DNA from: Adineta ricciae
Taxonomy: Eukaryota > Rotifera > Eurotatoria > Adinetida > Adinetidae
NCBI GenBank assembly: GCA_905250025.1
Contig: CAJNOJ010000061.1
Span: 392,385 to 456,384 of the forward strand
Direction of reading: 5' to 3'
Length of the DNA: 64,000 bases
In this document: positions 50,302 to 62,894 of the stretch, in pieces
Layout of the letters: every line of letters starts with the position of its first letter
Numbering within the stretch: position 1 is the first letter of the stretch
Translations under genes and position numbers: made by a program
The notes under the pieces: model-generated
What the model was told of the DNA's origin: nothing
The model's database searches: none
The model's input: only the letters and a program-made list of their open reading frames with translations

Positions 50302-53300
50302 ATGATCACTTCAAGTGACGATGTGTTGGAATTAAAAATCGATGAACGACGACTATAACTAAACTCACATCGGAAGATCGATAAATCACTTAGTAGTAGT
50401 GCACATCTCGGCCTTCCTTCGATCTACATACATGCAAATAGAGTTGGTAAGAACATCGACATAGCCGAATAGCGGTACCCAGCGAACAAAAAATAATGAA
50501 GTGGCCACTTAAATCAACCCCTAGAGCTGCTGTTCAGTTTGGCGCTAACCAATATATNGTCTATCACCGATCTGTGATGAGCAACCAATAACGACAACAA
50601 CAACGAATACATCATCAAATCATCAGCATTTTCCTATAATGATTCCGTCCGATGATAATCACATTACTACATCAACTACCGCATTACCTCGTCATTCAAC
50701 GAAATCACCTTCACGTCAAGCGACTCTCTTTGCTCGTCGGCATTATCATGTCTACGATTGGACACGTCTTTCATTTTATGATAATGTACCACCACCACTC
50801 GGCTATCAAAGTGAACCAGTCATCATCGATAATCGTTCTCCCACAGCAACATCAGTTTCGTCAACTGATGACCATAGTCTGAAACGCACTACTTTAACTC
50901 ATATTCGTTCTTCAACTGATAGAAAAGATTCCGGTCTTGGTACAAGTAGTGTTGAAAGACAGATCGATTCTGTTGTATTAACAACTAATTCTGATGTATT
51001 ACATCGATCGACATCTTCTCTGTCATCGTCATCGTCATCATCATCTTCGTCAGAAAGTGATGTAACCAATACTATCCCGTCATCTTCAACGCCGGCACGT
51101 TTACCCGCTAGTCGTAAAATTCGAGTTAAATGGCATTCATTTACAAAATCTCATCGTCCTAGTTTTAATTCATCGAAATATCATTTGGGACAAATGTCCG
51201 TTGGACAATTATTTGCTTTGCGCCGTGCAGCATCTATACGTATCCAAGAATTACTTGATACAACAAGAATTCTATCAATAAAAAAGGATGATCAAATACC
51301 AACATTAGTCAACACAACTGTTGCATCACCGCAAAGTTTACTTGCTACTGCATTTAGTGCTGTACCAAAATTAATCATTCGACGACATCAACAACGAAAA
51401 GTTCGTTTCTTGTTCTCAATACACATGTTCTTCTTATTGAAAATTTATAGGAAACTCATTCAGAAATGAAAGATATTAAAAAATCAGTATTCGGTGTGTC
51501 ACTTCTTTCGATGACTCAACGCACTGGACATCCCGTTCCAATAACGATTATTTCAGCCATGAAATATCTTCGGCGAACATCAATCGACAGCGTTGGCATC
51601 TTTCGTAAACCGTAAGTTCATCTATGAAAGCAAAACTAAAGATCAATTGTTTGATTGAATCTTTTCTATTAACCTTGAGTATGTCGAGAATGTTCGGAAT
51701 GAAAGAGAATCAAATATCCGAAAGATGATACAATTTCTATTCTCAAGGCTGGTAATCAAATATTGTTATAATGTTAAATAAATGGTGGTTCGTTCTTTTC
51801 ATGTCTTCGCGGAATTAATTCAAAAGAAAAGAGCTCTCTTTCCTAACACAATTATCTCTGAATGTACTTTTTCACGTCTATCCGCTGATTAAAGATTGTT
51901 GATTTAAAACAATTTGAAGTTAATGCAAATGAAGTGACTAGATTACCTGCAGCCAGGCTAATCCTTAAATATACTTTGACAAAATAAATGGAGCAAATAA
52001 GCTCAAAGGAAAAATTCATTGAGTGACCTTGTTATACCGAGCGTCAAAATTTGCCTAAGGATGTCTATTTTTAGTCAGTCTTTCCTCAAGAACTTAGATT
52101 GAAACAATGAAATAATCTGCTCTTCTTCTTCTTTTTTTTCTCTAGTGGTGTTTCTAATCGTATCAAGCGTCTTCACGATTTAATTGAATCTGATCTCGAA
52201 TTTCATCAATTCGATGATTTCAGTCCATATGATGTTTCGGATGTCTTAAAACAATACTTCCGTTCATTACCGGAATGTTTATTCACAACGAAACTATCAC
52301 CGCTATTTCTTAATATCAGTGAGCATTTTTCCAACATAGCCACATCATCATCGATCGATTCCACAACGATCAAATTAAATAACGAACGTCGATTACGTTC
52401 GTTACAGTATGCGGTTCTTCTCTTGCCAGATGAAAATCGTTTAGTATTACATTTGCTTCTATCGTTTTTAAATGATGTTTCGAAACATTCGAAAACGAAT
52501 CAGATGAGTTCGATTAATTTAGCGACTTGCTTCGCACCAACATTGTTTTCATTTCGTCACTATAACGATATGGAAATAGTCGATCTATCTACATCGTCAT
52601 CGACACGCAAGACTCCGCAGACGACAGTCACTTCAAATATCATGGGCATGCCTGATTGGAGAGAAATTCAAGAACAACGGAAGGCTATGGAGATTTTAGC
52701 ATTTATGATCGATCATGTTCGATCATTATTTCTTGTACCGGATGAACTTCATCAAGCATGTCACTTTTCTTATATTGAAATTGGCGAACCATGCACATTA
52801 GAAGAATTAGCGCGACGTGTATCGGAAACGACAACAACATCCGCTGTAACAACAACAACAACTCCATTGTTGAATAAATATCGGCGATGTTCATCAAGCA
52901 ATCTCGTTGGAAAACGTACAGCACAACAGCGTGCAACAGAAATCGGCACTATATCAGCGTCTGATTCGATTGGATCATTGTCATCGTCACCGTCCGCATC
53001 ATCATCATGCGAAAATATTCTTTTAAATGATAATTTAACTACGAGTAAATCTTCGACAACGCCCACAACAATGAAATCATTCTCATCATCACGCTTATGT
53101 ACTGACGATATGACTAGTGCATTGCAATTACTATCAACACCACCGAGTATAAAAAATTCCTATCAAGGCTTTATCGATCGCTGTATTGTGGAAGTGATGC
53201 GCGAATCGTGTTACAATAAAATCAAAGGATGGACTTCGTTTGGAATTAACAATGACTTAGAACTTGCATTCAAAAAATTAGACGACGGTCATCCACTGGG

Positions 53301-54175
53301 ATTGTGGAAATGTTCAGCGGAAATTGAAGCGCCACCAATTGAAATACTTAATCGACTTCTAAACGAAAGGCATCTTTGGGATGATGGTACGTACAATGAC
53401 GATATCCTTTCATTGTTCTCGAATTTTTCTTGTGACTATTTAGATTTTCAATCCGGTACAATTATTGAACAGTTAAATCAAAATACGCACGTTTATCAAT
53501 ATACACTCAACTCAATGGTAAATGTTTCCTCGAAGACTAATGTTCAATTATCAACTTGATGCATGTAAATTTTTTTCAGGCTCCTTTAGCATCGCGATAT
53601 TTCTGCGAAGTACGTAGTTGGAGAACGAATGTTCAATTGAATACGAATGGCAGTTATCAAAATTCCATGTCAACAAACAATAATAGCTATACTAATAACA
53701 CACTAATGGCACTTCCAGTTGGTTCATCATCAACAGCATCGTCCAGCGCAATAGCTTCATTTATTACTACGCAAAATCCACATAATCAAAAGCGAGATGC
53801 GTGTGTTCTTGTCTGTACATCTATTGAACATCCAAAAGCACATTGCCCACCAACTCTTGGTAAAAGAACGAATACTTCGAAAGTTCTATTCTCTATCTAC
53901 TTCTTGTTTTTCTATTAAATAGTTCGCGCTGTGACATTAGCTTCTCGGTATTTAATACAATCCTATGGTAATTAATTGATTTGATGTTTTCAGATCTCGT
54001 TCATTCTCGTTTAGGATGTGGTAAATCAAAAGTAACACATTTAAGCCGTGTAGATCTAATGGGTCGTTCACACGAATGGTATACCAAAGCATATGGTTCA
54101 GTCTTAACTCGATTAATGACAAAACTCAGAGACTCATTTGCCCATTTAAATACGGGCCCTGAAACAAAAGTCTGA
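50302..54175 (+). CDS. DLC1: DLC1/STARD13-type RhoGAP with START domain, first exon interrupted
   Basis: Exons 50302-51400 (broken by the inverted arm 50348-50560), 51451-51611, 52146-53517, 53580-53859, 53923-53967 and 53994-54175. As given, the frame from the ATG at 50302 stops inside the inserted arm (TAA 50356-50358); if the arm is ignored (keeping GT at 50559-50560) the exon continues in frame and the protein has 975 residues. A start at 50639 would avoid the arm. RLSFYDNVP, KDSGLGTS and VKWHSFTKSHRPSFNS match DLC1 linkers. The RhoGAP domain has the Arg finger in GIFRKPG, and YDVSDVLKQYFRSLPE and LPDENR match. The START domain spans GLWKCSAEIEAPP...EWYTKAYG. No SAM domain is visible. It should switch off RhoA at adhesions. 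Confidence 0.88.
50348..50560 (-). repeat. Inverted repeat, right arm (213 bp) with the only N of the window
   Basis: This is the reverse complement of 49313-49525. The single undetermined base is at 50558, three bases from the arm end; the left arm predicts T on this strand. The arm carries stop codons in the DLC1 frame (TAA at 50356 and 50546). Sequence on either side reads in one frame, IDER then LSPICDE, if 211 nt are skipped. It is either an assembly error or a recent inverted insertion. Confidence 0.93.
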
Positions 54176-55003
54176 TCTTATGTGATTTTATATTCTTGTA
54201 AATAATTTCAGTGTGTGCGTATGTTTATTGTAAAGAATATAATTATAAGAATTTCTTTCTTTCTCTCTTTCGTCCTTCGTTATTAAAACCACATTAATGG
54301 AATTTTTTGATCTTTGTTTGTTTTCTAGGCAGAGACAGATCTAGTTTCTGTTTAATATTGTTTTCTTTTGTCTGTGAGTGTGTGTATATATTTTTTTGTA
54401 TGATCGACTGATATATGGAATGAGATTGAAAGAAAAAATACAAAGGAAAAGAACAGAAATAGTATGTTAGAATTTGGCTCGAGCAATCAATAATCTTCGA
54501 CGGAAGTTCATTCTCACATTTGTTTTGTTTATCAGACAAGACAACAAAGTTACTTTTAGGTTCACGTCATTGTCTATTCCGGCGAAATTCCGTTCAAGGT
54601 CGACCGCTAACTTGTTTACATAGTTTTGTATGATTATATTGAAATTATCGGTATGGATCTCAAGAGAATCAGACTCTTCGGATAAGATAGAAATACTCCC
54701 ACATCGATTATTGTTTATAGTTGAACAAGAAATCGACTATGAAAATGAAGTGAAAGATACGCATGACTAATATAAACGAAGAATTCTCTAACGAACGACC
54801 GCGACGACATACTACGATTATCCTCCTTTTTTCGTTCGTTCACTACCAATACCATGTCTGTGTGCATGTGTATAGATTCGTTTTTTTGTTCGCTCGATAA
54901 ACCGACATTGATATTCGATCTGATCTGCTGATTTTCTGTATTTTTCTTTAGACTCTTAATTGTTTTATTTAGTGATAAGCCATTACATTGAAAGAAAACA
55001 ACT
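54176..55003. other. Intergenic, DLC1 homologue 3' flank and EXO1 promoter
   Basis: 828 nt, AT-rich. TCTTTCTTTCTCTCTTTC lies at 54255-54272. No coding frame is convincing; the open frames on the minus strand are composition-driven. Confidence 0.45.
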
Positions 55004-57394
55004 ATGGGAATTGAGGGCCTCCATCCTTTGTTAAAATCAGCGATACATCGCGTAGATATCAAGCGCGCTGAATTTCGTGGTACGACATGTGCTGTTGATA
55101 CAAGTTTCTTACTTCATCGAGGCGCTTATGCATGTGCCGGAAAATTAGCGCAAAAAGAATCCACCGATAAGTAAATACGACCTCTTCCATGTATTTTATC
55201 GAATGAAACTTGTCTGTGTTTTTCTCTCTTCTACAGATACGTTCAATATGTAACTCGATATGTAGAAAGATTACTGGAATGGGGCATAAAACCGATCATG
55301 GTTTTTGATGGTTCACCACTGCCGGCAAAGCGTATCACGAATATCAATCGAAGCGAGTGGGTTGTTGATTTTTATTGACATGAACGTCATCTTGACTTGG
55401 TTTACGTCGCTTTTAGCGAACGAGAACGAAATCGTCTACGTGCACAGAAAGCATTGGCCAGTGGAAAAACACGTGAAGCAGAGCAATTCTTTCAGAAAGC
55501 TATTGAAATTACACCAGATATGGTTCTCAATGTTATTCGAGTTCGATGAATTTTCTTTGATGATTAGCGATCTATCATTGATTTGCTTTAGACTCTTCGA
55601 ACGATGGGAATAGATGTTATTGTTGCACCGTATGAAGCTGATGCTCAATTAGCATATTTGAATCGAGCAAAAATCGCTGATTATGTTATTACAGAAGACT
55701 CGGATCTTGTTCTCTTTGGTTGCCATTACGTAAGATATGCAAATAGTGTGTGCTTTCAAATAATACTCAGAAGTGAATGTTTTAGATCTTGTTTAAACTT
55801 GATGATCAAGGCTATGGTGAACTGTTTGAAGGAACAAAACTCGATTTGAAAAAAGAATTTGGCTTGGATTCTTTTGAACGTTTTCGTTGGATGTGCATCT
55901 TATCTGGATGTGATTATCTTGATAATATCGCTGGTATTGGCTTAGCAAAAGCAAAGAAAATCATGAGTCGAACGCAAATAAACAATATCGAATTAGTATA
56001 GAAAAGATTTTATTCCATCAAGATTTGCATTTTACAATTCATGAATAGATTCTCAAACAACTTCCCCAAAACCTCGGCAAAATGAATCTTCGAGTGACCG
56101 ACGATTATATCACTGGGTTCAAGCGGGCACATTTAGCGTTTCTACATCAGATTGTTTATGATCCTGCTCAAAGAAAGCAAATACCATTGAACCCATTACC
56201 CGACGATATCGATCATAGTCATCTCAAATTTGCTGGACAGTATGTTTAGGATTTAATGTCTATGAAGTTTTCTTCATTCCTACATTTAGAATCGACGAAA
56301 CATCACTAGCATTTCAACACGCAATTGGAAATTTGAATGTGAAAACTAAATGCATAGTTGACAAATTCGATCCAGATAAATGGAACGTAAGTTTATCCTG
56401 TTTGATTCGTTGCTGAAAAACAAAAGAACCGATATTTTGAATAGTATCGTTTGCCCAAATTAACATCGGGTTTTACGCCGGCATATTTGAACTCCATCTG
56501 GAATAAAGAATTTCGTGTCCGTGCCGAACCATTTTCATTGATGTCAACGCCCATAAATCGGCAAGTACTCGCTACACCATCTCCACCAAGAAAAGTTCGT
56601 TCACAACCAACGCCATCGTCAGATGCCCTCTCTTCTTCAACTATTCTCAACATGTACCTACCAAAATCAAGTGAGAAGAAACATGAAACAAGCACAAAGA
56701 CATCCTCGTCGATCGAATACCACACATCGATCATTCAAAGTATTGAAATCGTCAAACGACCTTTGCTATTCAATCAATACGACGAAGACAAATCGAGTCG
56801 ATTTTTTTCGTCATCAACTGTAACAAAGAGTACAAGTGTATTTGAAGCTATCAGCGAGAATCAAAATACGACATTGACTAAAGATGTAACTTCACCGAAT
56901 AAAAACAAACGCTTCAAAAAAATAGATACTGAAAATGACTATGACAATTTACCACAAGCGACAACAACTCAAAGTTCAATTGAAGAATTGATGACACCGA
57001 CAAAACCAATTCGTGATGTTCTGAAAAGAAAATCATCTAATACGATCAAAGACTCACCACCGACAGATAAATTAGATAATCAAATCTCAGATAACCTAAA
57101 GGTATGATCGATTTCTTCTTGCCTATGTATATAACCACTTGAATTGCCTGTGTTCTATAGAATGATTCACCTATCGAAAAAATTGGTAAGTCTCTTGTCT
57201 GAGAAAACAATGTATGTATTCGTCGTTTAGAATGTCCACCAACGTTAACGAATGAAGCAAAATCTCCAGTACTCCAGCTACCTCAACATCTGAGAAATCG
57301 CTTTGCAAAGCAAACGTATGTTTGCATTGATACCATCGTTTTACAGATTTGTATGTCTTATTCTAGAACATCTCGAATGGTGCGACCAACATGA
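55004..57394 (+). CDS. EXO1: Exonuclease 1 (Rad2/FEN family)
   Basis: Eleven exons (55004-55170, 55237-55356, 55417-55540, 55592-55729, 55786-55995, 56049-56239, 56290-56386, 56445-57101, 57161-57185, 57231-57315, 57367-57394) give 613 residues (846 in human). The metal-binding acidic residues are all visible: [43 protein letters not shown] and [18 protein letters not shown] (helix-two-turn-helix). The N-terminal 340 residues align well with human EXO1, while the Ser/Thr-rich C-terminal region is short and divergent. EXO1 resects 5' ends in mismatch repair and recombination. The 25-nt exon 9 and the last two exons rest on splice phase alone. Confidence 0.93.
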
Positions 57395-59301
57395 AACATG
57401 TTGTTCTTGTTGGCTGATGCATGCATAACTTGTTCTCAGACGTTTTTATGTGTTCAATTTCTCAATATCTCTGTAATGCATATCCCTCTCTTTTTTCCTC
57501 TTTTAATTTCATGATGGATTCGAGTTAAACATTTGTGTCTGTGTGTATGTATGAGTGTATAGACAGATATTTTTTTTTGGCTATGATGATTCTCTTTTTT
57601 TGTGTCTTTAAGATGCTACTATATAGATTTGTGAAAACTAACAGAATGACATTACTGAAAACTAATATCCGTCTCAAATATCTAACATTTGCCGTCCTAT
57701 GAACTATTAAGGTTGATGGTACTTTCAATAAGTGATACAAGAAGTGATTCCGAAAATGAAGAACTTATTGCTCCAAAGTTTTATGTACAGACTAGCATGA
57801 GGAGATGTATAAAGTGTAGTCAAAGAAAAGTTCTTTGCATTTGTTGGAGTGAGAGTGAATATGGGTTGTTATTTTTGAATACTTATCTATATAGAAGATC
57901 GTATTGGTAAGCTACTCTAATGGCTATGAAAATATCTGCTGATGTTCGTATCGACGTATGCTAAGATGGCCCTCGAGTGTAACCATGCATGCCTTCAGAA
58001 TTTCATAGACAAAAAGTAATATGCCATAAATACGATAGGAAAATGACATGAAACATAAATTAAAACAGGTTCCGTTTAATAAACTAGATCGACTTGAATA
58101 TCCCTAACATGTATGCGTGGTTCTATATGATTGCATACACATACAGATGTAACTCCTTTTCTTTTCTTTTTCCTTTCCCACATGTCCTGTATTTTCTCGG
58201 ACAATCTTCAATTTCTACTCAGTCTTTGATTCAGCCGATTTCGAACTTGTGTTTCGCTCAGTTGTTGTGTCTTCTTCGAAATAAATACTATCAAATAACA
58301 TCACCATGTTCACTCTATTTCACATCAAATCAAAGTACTATAAAGCCTAACACTAAACTAGCTCGTTGAGATCTCAGTTCTCAATTGGTCGTTCTTCTTT
58401 TACAACTGTCTACTAAGCATGACAGCAGATAAAAAGAAACAAGTAATCAACATTATGCGTATTTCATAAGAACCATCTAATTTTCTTTTCTTTGTATCCT
58501 TTGCTGAAGGTTAGGTTGTATGGTCGTTAAAAATGCTTGAAGTTTGTGTATTTTTTTGAGCGATTGAAATGATGTAGAAAAGTGTTCTGGTACTTTTCTT
58601 TTCGAACATTTATCAAAGGTAAAGAAAAATGCATCGCACAAGAGATGGTACAATACCATTGGATATTTGGACATGATATAAAGCTTAAATCATTGCTTCG
58701 CATTGATGGAAAGTAGAGCTTAGAGGATGTAGTGAATTAGTCGGCACAATCCTCGAACGACTACGCCTTAGCTCGAGTGATTTCCAATGGGCAATTTGGG
58801 TGGAAGAAAGTGACTTTTTAAGAGCTGGAGAAGTGGTTCAATTAATGAATTACAACAAATCTTTAGTTTGTCTTAACTATGTTCTGCAATGTAGTGTCAT
58901 AGAATTCATCTGTAGCGAAGAATATGACGTTCGTTCAAAACGATTTGCAGTAAAATGAGTGTCGATTTATCACAAAGTACTGTGCACATCATTTATATAG
59001 AAAGAAGTTGGTTGACAAACAACTTCACTATCAAATGTTCTCTCGCCTCTATCGACTTGCCTTTCTTTCATCTTTTCCGTCTATGTATATCGCAAATCGT
59101 GCGATCAATATACCACGTGCTACTTCAATCAATTAATGTATATATAACTCAATTTTTGATATTCCAGTGTGTCTGCGTTTTCCTTGCGATGTCCAATATT
59201 TTCGACTTTTATTTCACAATTTATTCTAATTGAACCCTTATGCATGTGTATGTAGGCTTGCAAAAAATCAAAAGATTTACATTAAAAGGGATTCATATTC
59301 G
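57395..59301. other. Gene-poor region, EXO1 3' flank
   Basis: 1.9 kb of AT-rich sequence between the EXO1 stop and the convergent R2D2-type gene. Short open frames such as 57689-57910 and 58094-58369 have no domain and no splice support. Nothing else was recognised. Confidence 0.45.
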
Positions 59302-60827
59302 TCATTCCGTACCATGAGCTATTGTCGTCGATGTTGCTTTGATCGGTGATACAGAAACTGGCCGCGAGAATGAAAAATTTCCTGCAGTTTTAGATAACTG
59401 GTTTTTAGTACTAGGCGTAGATGTACGAACAAATGAATCTGATTCAGATAAACGTATTGGTCTTGAATGTCCTAGTTCCTCGCCGTTGTCTATAACAATA
59501 GTCGGTATTATTGGTCGATGACGCGTTGTAGTACTATCATTAGTCTGCTCAGTTGTTCGAAAAGAGTTTTGTTCAAAAGGATTGATATGAACTGGCACAG
59601 GCGTTATCTGATCTGGTATCCATTGAACCGGTGATTTTGAATCCGATATTTTGGATGAGGGTTCGAACCAATCGTCAATTGCATCCTCGTCCTCATTTGT
59701 TGTAACTGAGGATATAACCGGTTGCACTAAAAATATTTTTGAAAAATTTGCTCTAGATATCGTTTGGATAAAGCACGAGAAAAAAAAACTGTGATACCAG
59801 AAAGTTGCCGTGAGTATCGTTTATAATCTTCATCATTCATAACACTTCCGCATACTTGACATATACAGCCGTGCATTCTGGGCGCCTTGTTACCATCTTC
59901 GAATGTTCTTGTTGTCAATGATCTGTCTTTATGTCGCTCTCGAAATCGTTGTTTTCTTGATTGAAAAACATCTTCTTCATTCAAAACATCTTCCTCTGCT
60001 TTTGGCTGAGCCGCTAGTTCAGTATCGTGTGTTTCGAATTGCTTTTTATCATCCGTTTCGGCAACATTATTCTGCTGGAATATTTCTTCTCTATCATGAA
60101 TTTGTTTCGCTAACTCAGCAAGTTCCTCTCGATGACGACGGCGTTTATTTTCGGTACGAATATTTTGCTTATATTTTACCAATTGTCTTACCGATGGCTC
60201 GTCATGTGTTTCCAATTGTTGAACCTCATTGGAAATATCATCCATGATCACATTCGACGTTGGCGTGTGTAGTTTTTTTCGTGTTAGTAGTTCGTCTTGG
60301 AGAATATCATGGTCTGAACGAATATCTTTGCCTGATAGTATTACTTGCTGACCTACCCGATTAGCAAACATAAGACTTCCTATACTAATTTCTGGATGTT
60401 CTCTTGCGCTAATCGTCTATATTAAGAAGAAAGCGAGTAAACTATGTACGTCTCGATTGAGCAAGTCATCAAATATCGATTTACTTACTGGTATAGTACT
60501 TCTATGACTGTTTTGACTTTGATTTGATGTATTACATTGTAATTGTGAGTCATTCAACTTTTCAGCACTTACATTTACACCACAACGTGCTGAAGTAACT
60601 GACTTCGATTGTAGCGTAGTTGTTGTAGTTTTACGAATGCTGTCTGTCTTTCCGTTGCTACCGGCGAAGTTTTGAAATGATTTTGGATATTTATTTTGAA
60701 GATATTGAGCGATCGAAGCTGCTGGATCAGATGGCATTTGTTGTGCTAACACGCGTGTCATGTCTCGGAGCAGACTTTCTACATTATTCTTTTGCCAGTA
60801 GTCTTCTAATTTGGAAGACTTTGCCAT
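59302..60827 (-). CDS. RIIa/DPY-30-type dimerisation-docking (R2D2) domain protein
   Basis: Exons 60827-60489, 60416-59798 and 59726-59302 join in frame to 460 residues. Residues about 7-50 (LEDYWQKNNVESLLRDMTRVLAQQMPSDPAASIAQYLQNKYP) fit the pattern of RII-alpha/R2D2 docking domains, with a helix, an MPSDP turn and a second helix, as in ciliary and testis proteins such as TEX55 and C8orf34. The middle part is a charged coiled coil (KRRRHREELAELAKQIHDREEI) followed by a CICQVC pair, and the tail is Ser/Thr/Pro-rich. Such domains dock to AKAP-type helices, often in cilia. I infer a ciliary or cAMP-signalling scaffold; the precise orthologue is unknown. Confidence 0.65.
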
Positions 60828-62894
60828 TTTTCTATTTGTACGTCTACCAACGAATTGTGTTTGAAAAAATCGAAAGATTTTTAGACGACATTAAACCAGT
60901 TCTGTTCTGTATGTTGTATATGAACAGCCGTCAGGATAGAAAAAAAAATCATAAAGCAATAAAAGAGAAGCATTTACTTATCTGGCGACACCACCGATAA
61001 GAACGAGACAAACAATTCGTTAGTAAATAAGACGAAACGTCCAAAATTGATTGTGAGGTTTTCACAGCAGTTGAGCAATTTTCCGAGTATCGTCCAATTC
61101 ATAGAACACATTCTTCGACGATAATCAATCGCTGTGCAAATTAAAACTTTCAATTCAATCGATCGAAATGACTGATCATACAGAATATGTGAATTAAAAG
61201 CCATGTCACCAAAATAGCATCCATCTGTCAATAGACTTCCGAGTGTAGAAAAGAAGAGCTTACTCCATAGCAGCGTTATTTCGCGAATGTACTTTTTTTC
61301 TTCAGAAGACATTGAGTTTCTCTCGGAGAGTAGTTGTTTTCTGGATTTTTAAATAACACACGAACCGTATTCAGGCTCAAGTATCGTGACTATATATTCT
61401 TCGTATATAATGTCAATCGAGATGAATCAAAGAGATGCAGCAAAAAAGGATTAACCACCATTTTCGACAATACTTTGCAGGAGAATCGACTGTCACTTAA
61501 TTCGATAGGGTTTTTTAGATTATTCTTATTTTCTCACATGATAAAAACAGTGCAATCAAACAATCCAATGGGCAATGTATGGATCATATATTTTCTTTTT
61601 TTCTACTATGTATTTCAGTAATTTTTCAAAAGAGAATAATCGAACTTAGCTTCTAGTAAGTCGACAATTGATTCTAGTGTTTCTTGCTCCTATCAATCAA
61701 ATTCGGCGACAAATAGTTTCCCAGTGAGTGAAAAATTGTTATATCCCATCACTGTATAGAAAAGACTCTTTCAACTCTCCATGCTATCGTCATCTCAAAA
61801 GTCTAAATATGGAGTTCTACTTCTAGAAGTTTTCTCCATCAAGTCTTGTCAAAAAAAGAAGTATTATCTTCGCGATTCATTATCTGCCATCAGCTGTGAA
61901 GCATTTGTTTAGACAGAATGATGCATAACTCTTCATTGTTCTTTGTTTTAATTAGTGCAGATCATGAATAGATACACATTTATCTTATGGTAAAATGAAA
62001 ATAAGAAAAATACTGCAGTTGTGTACTCTAGTTAAGCACTTCGTTTCGTTAGAACGATCATCATATCTCACACAGAAGATCATGTGAGAAATAAGCATAG
62101 TATAATCACACTTTTGCAACACGCGAATTGTAAATCTGATCAATTGAGCTTGTCTATATCCTACAAGGAAATGAGAAGATTTTACGCATGGTCTAATTTA
62201 TAATCTATTCTGACGTGATTCTTCTAGCCCTAGGAAAACGGATGACAGAATGTGTTCACATTCTGACAAGACCATTTCCGTTAACATGATATATTATTGT
62301 TCTAGTAAGTTTATCAGTGTCTTATTTGATGATAATCGATCAATGAGTGTTCAGTTTAGTTGTGCATAAGAGTTCAATTGTATTTCATGAATCCCGCAAC
62401 ATTTTTCGATTAGTATTTTAGATGAACGTGTTAGTCTTTGTCGCGTGTTCGTAGTATTTCACTTGAAGTCTTGATTTCGATCGTACACAATGAAATCAAT
62501 AATCTCTCCTAATCGTTCGCCTTACTCTTCGTAAGGATGATGAAAAATGAATGTCATATACACAATAGTATAAATCTCTTCTGTTCCTTCCTCCCTTATT
62601 CGAATTTCATGATTCAAGTAAACTTGAAGAGAGATTAAGTTAACTGTAGATGTAGATATACGTATACATCCATGTGTATAAAAATGAATCCAGTCGATAG
62701 ACATTATTTGTTTGTTAAGAATAGCTGTACGACTATTGACATTGTTTCTTAGCTTGCATAGGGATCAATCGATCGTTGTTTCACTAATGAACAAATGCTT
62801 GGGTATATACTTTTGCCTTGTAGATGGCTTTTTTCATTGTTTAAATATACCTTTTACTGATATATGTTTGTATTTGTGCGCATATGTATACTGT
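60828..62894. other. Gene-poor region, possible small gene
   Basis: 2.1 kb of AT-rich sequence. Apart from the weak candidate at 60974-61312 no gene is supported. Confidence 0.4.
60974..61312 (-). CDS. Hypothetical 112-residue protein, weak
   Basis: A single open frame with less biased composition than its surroundings: MSSEEKKYIREITLLWSKLF at the start and NWTILGKLLNCCENLTINF near the end. The stop lies about 150 nt upstream of the R2D2-gene start on the same strand. No family was recognised. A GTAAGC...GACAG pair inside would be a 39-nt intron, shorter than any other here, so I read it unspliced. It may be chance. Confidence 0.25.
   Translation of the reverse strand: MSSEEKKYIREITLLWSKLFFSTLGSLLTDGCYFGDMAFNSHILYDQSFRSIELKVLICTAIDYRRRMCSMNWTILGKLLNCCENLTINFGRFVLFTNELFVSFLSVVSPDK

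Noticed and set aside
49313-50560. Whole 1248-bp inverted structure as one terminal-inverted-repeat transposon
   Set aside because: The interior includes the splice site and first coding codons of the DLC1 homologue, which join in frame to sequence outside the right arm; no transposase and no target-site duplication.
59650-59670. GGTTCGAACC as a possible tRNA T-loop
   Set aside because: It lies inside the coding exon of the R2D2 gene and no cloverleaf arms surround it.
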